DNA of 64,000 nt from NCBI RefSeq assembly GCF_016649425.1, contig NZ_JADRCR010000009.1, positions 1 to 64,000 on the forward strand. The letters are read 5' to 3'. Origin of the DNA: Limnobaculum allomyrinae. Lineage in GTDB: Bacteria > Pseudomonadota > Gammaproteobacteria > Enterobacterales > Enterobacteriaceae. The notes below the pieces were generated by a model. That model was not told the DNA's origin. It saw nothing but the letters and a program-made list of their open reading frames with translations, and did no database searches. Within the stretch, counting starts at the first letter, position 1, and every line of letters starts with the position of its first letter. A program made the position numbers and the translations under genes. Positions 18,292-25,953 of this stretch are shown piece after piece.

Positions 18292-18581
18292 AAAAATCCG
18301 TACTCAAACGCTATACGCCGGATTGCAGCATCCACATGAGCGCCGAGATTGCCTTCATGCGCGAAAACCCGACCGGCTCTTATGTTGAGTTTAACGACTA
18401 TTTCGTGCTGGAAACCCTGTTGCTGGCTCGGGATGCTGACGAAGCTCGCGATAAGGCAAAGCGTCAGGAACTGGCGCGCCGCAATCAGGAGCTGTCTTAC
18501 GCGTTATGTAACCGTATGCCGTTATCGTTCTGGTGGCGCTTCCTGTTTCGCACCTTCATTTTAGGGGGCCGTGATGACTAA
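18288..18581 (+). CDS. Small prophage protein, function unknown
   Basis: This 97-residue protein has a charged helical middle (LLARDADEARDKAKRQELARR) and a hydrophobic, aromatic C-terminal patch (FWWRFLFRTFIL). Its start overlaps the upstream stop and its stop overlaps the gemA start, so it belongs to the coupled early series. No domain is recognised. Confidence 0.6.
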   Translation: MKKSVLKRYTPDCSIHMSAEIAFMRENPTGSYVEFNDYFVLETLLLARDADEARDKAKRQELARRNQELSYALCNRMPLSFWWRFLFRTFILGGRDD

Positions 18582-18753
18582 ACCACAATTGATCCGCTTG
18601 ATCCACATCGCCAAAAGCAAGTTAAGCCTGGACGATGAAACCTACCGCGCCAAGCTGGAAGCCGCCGTCGGTAAAACATCCTGTACAGCCATGACTCACG
18701 GTGAACTGCAAACCGTTTATCAGTCCTTTCAGGATGCGGGATTTAATGGATGA
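18574..18753 (+). pseudogene. gemA: GemA (Mu gp16-like), truncated
   Basis: Phage Mu GemA is roughly three times longer. Only the N-terminal 59 residues remain: KPQLIRLIHIAKSKLSLDDE, then YRAKLEAAVGKTSCTAMTHGEL and FQDAGF, the typical start of the family. The frame ends at a TGA at 18751-18753, where sequence of a different phage gene has been joined. GemA modulates host gene expression and DNA topology in Mu; the fragment is probably inactive. An alternative GTG start lies one codon upstream. Confidence 0.8.
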
Positions 18754-18985
18754 ACAGGCCAAAAAACAGATGGATATCACGGTCGCGGAGGCGGAAAAGC
18801 AGCGCTTAACTGATGAGGCCAGCACCTATATTAATACCCAACAATGGCCCTCTAAACTGGCGCTCGGACGTCTCAGCGAGGCCGACAAGGTTAAATTTAA
18901 TTTATGGCTGGACTATCTCGATATACTTAATGCTATTGATACGTCACAGGCACCTAATATTGAGTGGCCGAAAAGCCCACAATAG
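18746..18985 (+). pseudogene. Tail-fibre assembly protein, C-terminal remnant
   Basis: The frame shows the C-terminus of the phage tail-fibre assembly family (Mu gpU/Tfa): an alanine/glutamate-rich stretch, then LALGRLSEADKVKFNLWLDY, and the hallmark ending IDTSQAPNIEWP. The N-terminal half of the gene is missing. In Mu this gene lies close to the right end, so finding its tail next to gemA marks the deletion of the whole late region. An ATG at 18746 could still express the fragment. Confidence 0.78.
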
Positions 18986-19005
18986 GAATTGTTTCCTACC
19001 ACATT

Positions 19006-19030
19006 AAAACGAGGGGTAACCCTCGTTTTG
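19006..19030 (+). terminator. Terminator of the tail-fibre assembly remnant
   Basis: AAAACGAGGG (19006-19015), loop GTAA and CCCTCGTTTT (19020-19029) form a perfect 10-bp stem ending in T4. Confidence 0.85.
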
Positions 19031-19112
19031 GTATCAAATGTTTTAAAAGCACCGAGCTCAACGTAGTATCAAAAGAAATCAAAACCGGTATCAAAAGATT
19101 TCGCGCGCTACA
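19031..19112 (-). repeat. Right-end transposase-binding sites R3, R2, R1 and terminus
   Basis: GTATCAAA, the inverse of TTTGATAC, occurs at 19031-19038, 19066-19073 and 19088-19095. The last two are 22 nt apart, the same register as the adjacent 22-bp R1 and R2 sites of Mu. GATTTC follows R1 and the element ends with ACA at 19110-19112. Confidence 0.8.
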
Positions 19113-19222
19113 TTCAATCATTTTTTATTTTCGATATTGCACAGGAATAAACTTTAATCCCTTTCCATTGTTTTAAAAATAGAGTATTTAATGACAGACT
19201 GTTGCAAAAAATGAGCGAATAA

Positions 19223-20128
19223 ATGGATCGATTAACCGCTATGCAGGTGTTTGTTGAATCGGTGGAGCGCGGGAGCCTGACGGCCGCTGCTGAGCGACTG
19301 GGGCTATCCCGGGCGAAGGCTTCCCGCTATCTGGCTGAGCTGGAACGCTGGCTGGGTATACGTTTGTTACACCGTTCAACCCGTAGTCTGAGTTTGACAT
19401 CCGCCGGAGAGCTGGCGCTTATTGATTGCCGTCAGATGCTACAAATTCAGGAAAAAATGTTAGCGGCTCGTCATGACCACTCTTCAGTTCCTAAAGGAAC
19501 GTTACGTATTACTTGCAGCCAATCTTTCAGCCAGTCCTATTTGGCTAATCTGATAGCCGAGTACTCTTTACGTTATCCTCAGGTGAGTATTGATATCCAA
19601 TTGTTAGATCGCACAGTAAATCTGGTGGATGAGCGTATTGATTTAGCTATCCGTATTACCAATACTCTGGAACAAGGGATAATCGCGCGTCCGCTGGCAA
19701 CTTGCCATTCCGTAACCTGTGCTTCACCACATTATCTGGATAAAATGGGGCGCCCTCAGAGGCCTGAGGATCTATCCCGACATGTTTGTCTGACACATGC
19801 CAAATTTAGTGCCCATACCTGGATTTTTCGCTCGCTGGCAGAGAATAGCGAGTTGATTAAAATTCCGGTAAAAGGACGGATTAGCGCTAATGAGGTTCTG
19901 GCGCTGAAAGATGCGGCCACTGCCGGAGTTGGTATTACGCTGTTACCGGCTTATTTAGTCAGAAATGAGCTGGCTAACGGTCAACTTGAGGCCATTCTGA
20001 CGGAGTATGAAATAGAGCCTATGACTATTTATGCCATTTATACTTCACGCAATCATATGTCAGCGGCGCTACGCACTTTGTTAACCTTTCTGGATGAACG
20101 GTTTAAGTCAGACAGCTTTTGGAAATAA
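19223..20128 (+). CDS. LysR-family transcriptional regulator
   Basis: This 301-residue protein has the standard plan: an N-terminal winged HTH (GSLTAAAERLGLSRAKASRY, residues about 17-36, then LAELERWLGIRLLHRSTRS) and a periplasmic-binding-like effector domain (about 92-295). It resembles the DsdC/CrgA-like enteric regulators of redox or drug-response genes. Before the element inserted it would have been divergent from the oxidoreductase at 11324-11959, about 190 bp away, so that gene is its probable target. The insertion leaves 110 bp upstream of its ATG, so part of the shared control region has been separated. Confidence 0.88.
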   Translation: MDRLTAMQVFVESVERGSLTAAAERLGLSRAKASRYLAELERWLGIRLLHRSTRSLSLTSAGELALIDCRQMLQIQEKMLAARHDHSSVPKGTLRITCSQSFSQSYLANLIAEYSLRYPQVSIDIQLLDRTVNLVDERIDLAIRITNTLEQGIIARPLATCHSVTCASPHYLDKMGRPQRPEDLSRHVCLTHAKFSAHTWIFRSLAENSELIKIPVKGRISANEVLALKDAATAGVGITLLPAYLVRNELANGQLEAILTEYEIEPMTIYAIYTSRNHMSAALRTLLTFLDERFKSDSFWK

Positions 20129-20348
20129 TTGCCGATAGTAATAATAGGTATACGATCTGCATTTATGCCTATAATTTAGAGAGTAAATATTTTGCTGAAT
20201 CCTGTCAGCTATGGTAATAGAAAGTATATGATTGGTGGTAGATGATAATTATCTTAGCGGCATTCGCTTTGTGACACTCATTAACTACAGGCTGACAGGG
20301 TATAAACAACCTAATCTTTGTCTTGATTTCATGTATAAGGGCCCAATG

Positions 20349-21992
20349 ATGAAAAGTATTAATCCGACGGAAACGGCAGCGTGGCAGGCACTTGAAAAAC
20401 ATTTTGATGAGATGAAAAAGGTCACTATTAGTGATCTGTTTGCTCAGGACAAGCAGCGTTTTGAACACTTTTCGGCGACATTTGATAATCAAATGTTGGT
20501 TGATTACTCAAAAAACCGCATTACAGATAAAACATTAGAGCTTTTGCGTAATCTGACAAAAGAGTCCGATCTCTCTGGTGCGATAAAATCGATGTTCAGT
20601 GGTGAAAAAATTAACCGCACCGAAGATCGCGCGGTACTGCATGTGGCATTGCGCAACCGTTCAAATACCCCAATTCTGGTTGATGGTAAAGATGTTATGC
20701 CAGAGGTGAATGCGGTATTGGCTAAAATGAAAGCTTTTTGTACTCGTATTATCAGCGGTGAATGGAAAGGCTTTACCGGTAAAGCAATTACTGACGTGGT
20801 AAATATTGGTATTGGTGGTTCAGATTTAGGCCCTTATATGGTGACAGAGGCGCTGCGTCCTTATAAAAATCACCTGAATATGCATTTTGTCTCTAACGTT
20901 GATGCCACCCATATTGCGGAAACCATCAAAACGTTAAATCCTGAAACCACGCTGTTTCTGATTGCCTCTAAAACCTTCACAACTCAGGAAACCATGACCA
21001 ACGCCCATACGGCTCGTGACTGGTTCTTGAGTGCAGGAAAACCGGCAGACGTAGCTAAGCACTTTGCGGCCCTTTCTACCAACGCTAAAGCCGTGTCTGA
21101 GTTTGGTATTGATACTGCCAATATGTTTGAGTTTTGGGATTGGGTTGGCGGTCGTTATTCATTGTGGTCTGCTATTGGCCTGTCAATTGCACTCTCTGTT
21201 GGCTTTGATAATTTCGAGAAATTACTCAGCGGTGCACATGCTATGGACCGTCACTTCGCCGATATGCCAGTGGAGAAGAATCTGCCGGTAACGTTGGCGC
21301 TCATTGGCCTGTGGTATAACAACTTCTATGGCGCTGAAACAGAGGCTATCTTGCCTTATGACCAGTATATGCACCGTTTCGCGGCCTATTTCCAGCAGGG
21401 AAATATGGAGTCTAACGGTAAATATGTTGACCGTAATGGAAAAGCCGTGAGCTATCAAACTGGCCCTATTATTTGGGGTGAGCCAGGTACCAATGGTCAG
21501 CATGCTTTCTATCAGTTGATTCATCAGGGTACTAAGATAATACCGTGTGATTTTATCGCGCCAGCTCAAAGTCATAATCCACTGGGCGATCATCATTCCA
21601 AATTACTCTCTAATTTCTTTGCACAAACAGAAGCGCTGGCTTTCGGTAAAGGTGCTGAAGAAGTGCGTGCGGAGTTTATTAAGGCGGGTCAGAAGGCCGA
21701 AGATTTTGAACAGATCGTTCCTTTCAAAGTGTTTGAGGGCAATCGCCCAACTAACTCTATTTTATTGAAAGAGATTACGCCATATAGTCTTGGGGCTTTG
21801 ATTGCTCTGTATGAGCACAAGATTTTCACTCAGGGCGTTATCATGAATATCTTTAGTTTTGATCAGTGGGGCGTTGAACTGGGCAAACAGCTTGCTAACC
21901 GCATTCTGCCAGAATTATCAGGAAGCCAGGCGGTATCCAGTCACGATTCATCCACCAATGGATTAATCAACACTTTTAAGCAGTGGCGTTAA
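20349..21992 (+). CDS. pgi: Glucose-6-phosphate isomerase (Pgi)
   Basis: It interconverts glucose-6-phosphate and fructose-6-phosphate in glycolysis and gluconeogenesis. It is 547 residues from the ATG at 20349 (an adjacent ATG at 20346 is possible), against 549 in E. coli; AAGGG lies 7 nt upstream. Both family signatures are seen: [14 protein letters not shown] near residues 261-274 and [10 protein letters not shown] near 503-512. The phosphate-binding GIGGSDLGP and SKTFTTQET motifs are also present. A longer reading from 20232 adds residues with no family match. Nothing is odd. Confidence 0.97.
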   Translation: MKSINPTETAAWQALEKHFDEMKKVTISDLFAQDKQRFEHFSATFDNQMLVDYSKNRITDKTLELLRNLTKESDLSGAIKSMFSGEKINRTEDRAVLHVALRNRSNTPILVDGKDVMPEVNAVLAKMKAFCTRIISGEWKGFTGKAITDVVNIGIGGSDLGPYMVTEALRPYKNHLNMHFVSNVDATHIAETIKTLNPETTLFLIASKTFTTQETMTNAHTARDWFLSAGKPADVAKHFAALSTNAKAVSEFGIDTANMFEFWDWVGGRYSLWSAIGLSIALSVGFDNFEKLLSGAHAMDRHFADMPVEKNLPVTLALIGLWYNNFYGAETEAILPYDQYMHRFAAYFQQGNMESNGKYVDRNGKAVSYQTGPIIWGEPGTNGQHAFYQLIHQGTKIIPCDFIAPAQSHNPLGDHHSKLLSNFFAQTEALAFGKGAEEVRAEFIKAGQKAEDFEQIVPFKVFEGNRPTNSILLKEITPYSLGALIALYEHKIFTQGVIMNIFSFDQWGVELGKQLANRILPELSGSQAVSSHDSSTNGLINTFKQWR

Positions 21993-22007
21993 TTCATCTG
22001 GGTTGTG

Positions 22008-22031
22008 TGGGCAGGGTGATTATCCTGCCCA
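22008..22031 (+). terminator. Hairpin between pgi and psiE
   Basis: TGGGCAGG (22008-22015) pairs perfectly with CCTGCCCA (22024-22031). There is no T-run, so it may slow rather than stop transcription into psiE. Confidence 0.45.
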
Positions 22032-22053
22032 ATCGTTAAAACAGGGGAGAACC

Positions 22054-22464
22054 ATGCTGGAAAACATTAAACGTGCAACACTGGTAGCACGCGTACTGCA
22101 AACGGTTCTGAATTGTGGTCTGCTATTGTTGGCGATAATCCTGATCGTGTTTCTTGGAAAAGAGACCTATGCTCTGATTCAAGTGCTGTTTGTTAATTCT
22201 GCTCAATCATCAAGCTATTTATTGATTGAAGGCATTGTTATCTATTTTCTCTATTTTGAATTTATTGCCTTGATTATTAAATACTTCCAGTCAGGTTATC
22301 ATTTCCCTCTACGCTACTTCATCTATATTGGTATTACGGCCATCATTCGTCTGATTATTGTTGACCATAAAGATCCCATGGATACCCTTATCTATTCCGG
22401 AGCCATTTTGGTTTTAGTTGTAGCACTGTATTTAGCAAATACCGATCGACTAAAGCGTGAGTAG
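22054..22464 (+). CDS. psiE: Phosphate-starvation-inducible membrane protein PsiE
   Basis: The 136-residue length equals E. coli PsiE. Four hydrophobic helices are visible, with the conserved inner segments [20 protein letters not shown] and [19 protein letters not shown]. The ATG at 22054 follows AGGGGAG; the in-frame extension to 22003 has no support. The function is unclear: expression in E. coli rises when phosphate is scarce. I see no clear Pho box in the 61 nt upstream. Confidence 0.93.
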   Translation: MLENIKRATLVARVLQTVLNCGLLLLAIILIVFLGKETYALIQVLFVNSAQSSSYLLIEGIVIYFLYFEFIALIIKYFQSGYHFPLRYFIYIGITAIIRLIIVDHKDPMDTLIYSGAILVLVVALYLANTDRLKRE

Positions 22465-22610
22465 AAATTCGTCAATTTTATTGACGTAATGTTAAAAAAT
22501 AGTTCCAGGAATGAAACCTTCGCTGTTTGCAGAGGGCGATTTTACGTTACAATGACCCCCGATTCTTATGGTCTGTTAGTTACCAGACCTTACTATTTTA
22601 GGGTGTTACG

Positions 22611-23117
22611 ATGACGAGTGAAACGCTATTGATACCAAATTGGAAAATACGAGATTGGTATTCAACACAAAGCGATTCGTTAAGTAAGCCTGTTGCTGAC
22701 TGGTTATTGGAAGAAGATTCTATGACCCGCCGCTGTGAGCGTTATTGCCACAAGGTAACAGTTCAACCCTTGTTTGAAGGGTACATTCCAGCTTCTTCAC
22801 TCGGTAATGAATTGTCGGAATTACCTACAGATAAACGCTACTGGGTACGTGAAGTCTTTCTGTTTGGTGATACTATTCCATGGATATGGGCACGTACCGT
22901 TGTGCCGGAAAAGACACTCAGTGGTCCTGAACAGCAGTTGATTGAATTGGGTGATACCCCGCTAGGGCGTTACTTGTTTAGTCAGTCTGCCCTTGAGCGG
23001 GATTATATTCAGGTATCATTACACGATGGCTTGTGGGGGCGACGTTCCCGCCTGCGACTGTCGGGTAAACCTCTGCTACTGACGGAAATTTTTTTACCGT
23101 CATCACCGTTATATTAA
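22611..23117 (+). CDS. ubiC: Chorismate pyruvate-lyase (UbiC)
   Basis: It converts chorismate to 4-hydroxybenzoate and pyruvate, the first step of ubiquinone synthesis. The protein has 168 residues. The residues that line the UbiC active site are recognisable: the arginine in YWVREVFLFG, the leucine in DTPLGRYLF and the glutamate in LLTEIFLPS. It is directly followed by ubiA and forms the usual ubiCA operon. Confidence 0.95.
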   Translation: MTSETLLIPNWKIRDWYSTQSDSLSKPVADWLLEEDSMTRRCERYCHKVTVQPLFEGYIPASSLGNELSELPTDKRYWVREVFLFGDTIPWIWARTVVPEKTLSGPEQQLIELGDTPLGRYLFSQSALERDYIQVSLHDGLWGRRSRLRLSGKPLLLTEIFLPSSPLY

Positions 23118-23129
23118 TTGGGGGAAAAT

Positions 23130-23990
23130 GTGACTGAAGGCAAATGGCTGGCTTACTGCCGTTTGATGCGTATCAATAAACCCATCGGGGCTCTGCTATT
23201 GCTCTGGCCTACGCTTTGGGCACTCTGGCTTGCAGGGAAGGAAACGCCGAACGTTTATATTCTGCTTATCTTTATCATCGGTGTATTTTTGATGCGTGCG
23301 GCTGGATGCGTGATTAATGATTTTGCCGATCGTCATTTTGACGGACATGTTGAACGAACTCGTCACCGTCCTTTGCCAAGCGGCGCTGTGACAGAGAAAG
23401 AGAGTAAAGTTCTGTTTTTATCGCTGGTGACAATTTCTTTTCTGTTAGTTTTAACGCTTAACCGGTTGACGATTTTACTTTCTGTTGCCGCAGTGATCCT
23501 TGCATGGGTCTACCCCTTTATGAAGCGATTTACCCATTTACCTCAGGTTATTTTGGGTATGGCCTTTGGCTGGTCAATACCGATGGCTTATGCCGCGGTT
23601 AGTGATACATTACCGCTTAGTTGCTGGTTGTTATTATTGGCTAATATATTCTGGACTGTTGCATATGATACGCAATATGCCATGGTTGATCGTAACGATG
23701 ATTTAAAAATTGGAATTAAGTCAACAGCTATTCTTTTTGGTCGTTATGACAAGCTGATTATTGGCCTGTTGCAATTAGGTACAGTGCTCATATTATGCTT
23801 GATTGGTTATTTAAATAATTTGAGTTCTCTTTTTTACTGGTCTTTATTATTAGCCAGTGCATTATTCTTATATCAACAAAACCTTATTTATCATAGAGAA
23901 AGAGAAAAGTGCTTTCGGGCATTTATGAATAATAATTATGTTGGTTTTGTTATTTTTTTGGGATTATTGGTAAGTATCTCCTTATCTTAA
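23130..23990 (+). CDS. ubiA: 4-hydroxybenzoate octaprenyltransferase (UbiA)
   Basis: It attaches the polyprenyl tail to 4-hydroxybenzoate in the inner membrane. The predicted protein has 286 residues from a GTG at 23130, which has GGGGGA 5 nt upstream; a TTG at 23118 would add four residues. The two aspartate-rich motifs are present: [12 protein letters not shown] with the following RPLPSG, and [12 protein letters not shown]. About eight membrane helices are seen. It follows ubiC by 12 nt. In E. coli plsB comes next on the opposite strand; here the halogenase gene has come between. Confidence 0.95.
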   Translation: MTEGKWLAYCRLMRINKPIGALLLLWPTLWALWLAGKETPNVYILLIFIIGVFLMRAAGCVINDFADRHFDGHVERTRHRPLPSGAVTEKESKVLFLSLVTISFLLVLTLNRLTILLSVAAVILAWVYPFMKRFTHLPQVILGMAFGWSIPMAYAAVSDTLPLSCWLLLLANIFWTVAYDTQYAMVDRNDDLKIGIKSTAILFGRYDKLIIGLLQLGTVLILCLIGYLNNLSSLFYWSLLLASALFLYQQNLIYHREREKCFRAFMNNNYVGFVIFLGLLVSISLS

Positions 23991-24336
23991 CTGAAAAAAT
24001 ATTGATTTAAGATATATATATACTTATGAAACGCTGTTAGCATTCGAGTCTGTGTTAACAGTGGGTTCAGGGATGAACGATATAACTTACTCAGTACCTG
24101 TCTATATTCCCTTCAAACATTACCCCGTTAGCAGACGAAGAAAATATCGTTTATGTTTTCTTTTTGCTATTTATGCATTTGCAATGCAAATAAGTTGGTT
24201 TTTAATTATCAATCGTTGTTTTAATTATTTGTTTTTGTGCAATGAATAGTCTGAATACTGATAGTTATTGAGCGAGTTTCTTAAGCATCAAACTCGTTGT
24301 AATCGAGATATCAACATAAAATGGAAGAGGTTGCTG
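23991..24336 (+). other. Intergenic region between ubiA and the halogenase gene
   Basis: This region is AT-rich. It contains TATACT at 24019-24024 but no well-spaced -35, and a small hairpin with arms CGAGTTT and AAACTCG near 24275-24298. A 65-codon frame at 24052-24249 has a hydrophobic middle but no usable ribosome-binding site, so I do not call it a gene. The promoter of the halogenase gene probably lies here. Confidence 0.5.
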
Positions 24337-25827
24337 ATGTTAAATTTGAGAACACCAAAACGCATCGTTATTCTCGGTGGTGGAACAGCTGGATGGTTTG
24401 CCGCGCTGACGTTACGTCGTATTTTTAGTGCTAATGTGGAAGTTCGGGTTATTGAATCCAGTCAGATTGGTATTGTTGGCGTGGGTGAAGGTGGATTGCT
24501 GAATATTTATGATGCACTTCAACGTAACCAGATCGACATAAAAGAATTTATGGCAGAAACCGATGCTACTTTTAAGTGGGGTTTCAGCTATGAAGGTTGG
24601 CGTACGGGTAAAGCGGACGATAAATTCTACCATCTGTTTACCTCTGCTCGCGGTGAAGGCGCCCAGTGGGTTGAAGGTGGCTTCCTGCCTTATTATTCTG
24701 CATTAATTAATCAGGGTGTACCGCTAGAGTCATGGATTCGTGGTTTCCAGCTGATTAAAAATAATGCATCAATGGAAGAAGCGATTAAGGCTGTAGACGA
24801 AGATCGTACCGATCTGGTGACCTCTTTCCACTTTGACAGCTACAAAATTGCCAAATACATGAAAAAAGTGGCGTTGTCTCGTGGTGTGGTACATGAAGAT
24901 GTACTGGTTAAAGACTTTGTTCGTAATGAAGAAGGGCTGGTTACTAAGCTTATCACTGAGAAAGGTGAAGTTGAGCTCGACTTCCTGATCGACTCCAGCG
25001 GCCTGACCCGTCAGGTAATGGCAAAAATGCCTGGCGCACGCTGGCAGACCTTTAAAGACTATCTGTTGATGGATAGCGCGATTCCATTCTATATGCCTCA
25101 TCCAAATAAAAATCCAATGTTGATTACTCGTGCAATCACAATGGATGCAGGTTGGATGTGGCAGATCCCACTGTCTACTCGCGTTGGTGCTGGTTATGTG
25201 TTCAGCAGCAAACATAAGAGCGAAGCCGATGCCATTGATGAGATTCAGAAGTATCTCGGATTTGAAATTGAGCCTCATAAAACCATTCGCTTTGATCCGG
25301 GCTGCTATGAGCAAGTGTGGATTAAGAACGTTATGTCTCTGGGCCTCTCTTCTGGTTTCGTTGAGCCACTGGAAGCAACCTCAATTGGTCAGATGATCGA
25401 GCAACTGCGTAACTTTGAGCGCGTGCTGGTATCGAGTCAGGGCATCATCTCTGAGAACAGTATCCGTGAGTATAACGAAGCTAACCTGGCTTCATGGCAC
25501 GGTATTCGTGACTTCCTGCGCATGCACTATGACTGTACTCGTAACGATACACCGCTGTGGCAAGAAGTGAATAAATCGCCAATGACGGAACGTTATGCTG
25601 AGTTCAGAAAATGTATTAAAGAGCGTACACCACATATGATTGACGTAGAGAACTACGCTATCAATGGTTGGGGCGGTATCTTCCATCCGGTTAACTGGAT
25701 GTCGGTTGCGGTTCCTTTAGGGCTGGTTCCGGTAAGTGCCGCGGGTATGGACTTACTGTGGCTGTCTAAAGATAAGCAGCAGAAAACACTGGATTTTGTT
25801 AATAGAGTTAAAGAGAAGGGCTGGTAA
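24337..25827 (+). CDS. Flavin-dependent tryptophan halogenase family protein
   Basis: This 496-residue protein has the family hallmarks in order: FAD-binding GGGTAG (14-19), the catalytic lysine K80 in ATFKWG, the WxWxIP motif WMWQIP (273-278) and the glutamate E346 in FVEPLEATSI. K80 and E346 fall at, or next to, the PrnA positions K79 and E346. These enzymes use FADH2, oxygen and chloride or bromide to make HOX, which halogenates an indole or other aromatic substrate; a separate flavin reductase is needed. The ATG at 24337 has AAGAGG upstream. No biosynthetic cluster, reductase or TonB receptor is adjacent, so the substrate is unknown. It ends at a strong terminator. Confidence 0.9.
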   Translation: MLNLRTPKRIVILGGGTAGWFAALTLRRIFSANVEVRVIESSQIGIVGVGEGGLLNIYDALQRNQIDIKEFMAETDATFKWGFSYEGWRTGKADDKFYHLFTSARGEGAQWVEGGFLPYYSALINQGVPLESWIRGFQLIKNNASMEEAIKAVDEDRTDLVTSFHFDSYKIAKYMKKVALSRGVVHEDVLVKDFVRNEEGLVTKLITEKGEVELDFLIDSSGLTRQVMAKMPGARWQTFKDYLLMDSAIPFYMPHPNKNPMLITRAITMDAGWMWQIPLSTRVGAGYVFSSKHKSEADAIDEIQKYLGFEIEPHKTIRFDPGCYEQVWIKNVMSLGLSSGFVEPLEATSIGQMIEQLRNFERVLVSSQGIISENSIREYNEANLASWHGIRDFLRMHYDCTRNDTPLWQEVNKSPMTERYAEFRKCIKERTPHMIDVENYAINGWGGIFHPVNWMSVAVPLGLVPVSAAGMDLLWLSKDKQQKTLDFVNRVKEKGW

Positions 25828-25849
25828 ATATCCCTTATCCATAATGAAC

Positions 25850-25878
25850 AAAAGCCTGCTAATTAGCAGGCTTTTTTG
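25850..25878. terminator. Bidirectional terminator, halogenase/plsB
   Basis: AAAAGCCTGCT (25850-25860), loop AATT and AGCAGGCTTTT (25865-25875) form a perfect 11-bp stem followed by more T, between convergent genes. Confidence 0.9.
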
Positions 25879-25953
25879 TCGTTCTTAATTAAACAGTTAT
25901 TAGTACCTGTGGGATAAGTACCAGCCCTATATCAAAGGCTGGCTATTTACCCG

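Larger units (their letters stand above)
12040..19112. mobile_element. Mu-like mini-element (internally deleted transposable prophage), 7073 bp
   Basis: The left end begins TGTCATGAAG and the right end, read inward, begins TGTAGCGCGC. Both are followed by GAAATC, one base, and TTTGATAC, so the first transposase site is exactly 17 nt from each end. The 4-mer TTCA directly flanks both ends (12036-12039 and 19113-19116); classical Mu makes 5 bp, so the duplication is shorter or decayed. Contents in order are repressor (minus strand), ner, A transposase, B ATPase, small early genes, truncated gemA, the 3' fragment of a tail-fibre-assembly gene, and the right end. No head, tail, portal or lysis genes remain. 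The exact left boundary carries some doubt, because a host-like inverted repeat spans it (12017-12045). Confidence 0.88.

Noticed and set aside
18701..18745. Upstream extension of the tail-fibre-assembly frame
   Set aside because: These codons are the other reading frame of gemA; family-like sequence begins only after the junction.
12040..19112. Intact, plaque-forming Mu-like prophage
   Set aside because: No capsid, portal, tail, lysis or late-activator genes remain between the ends.
24052..24249. 65-codon frame with a hydrophobic segment before the halogenase gene
   Set aside because: No ribosome-binding site, poor codon pattern, no family resemblance; could be reconsidered if conserved in relatives.
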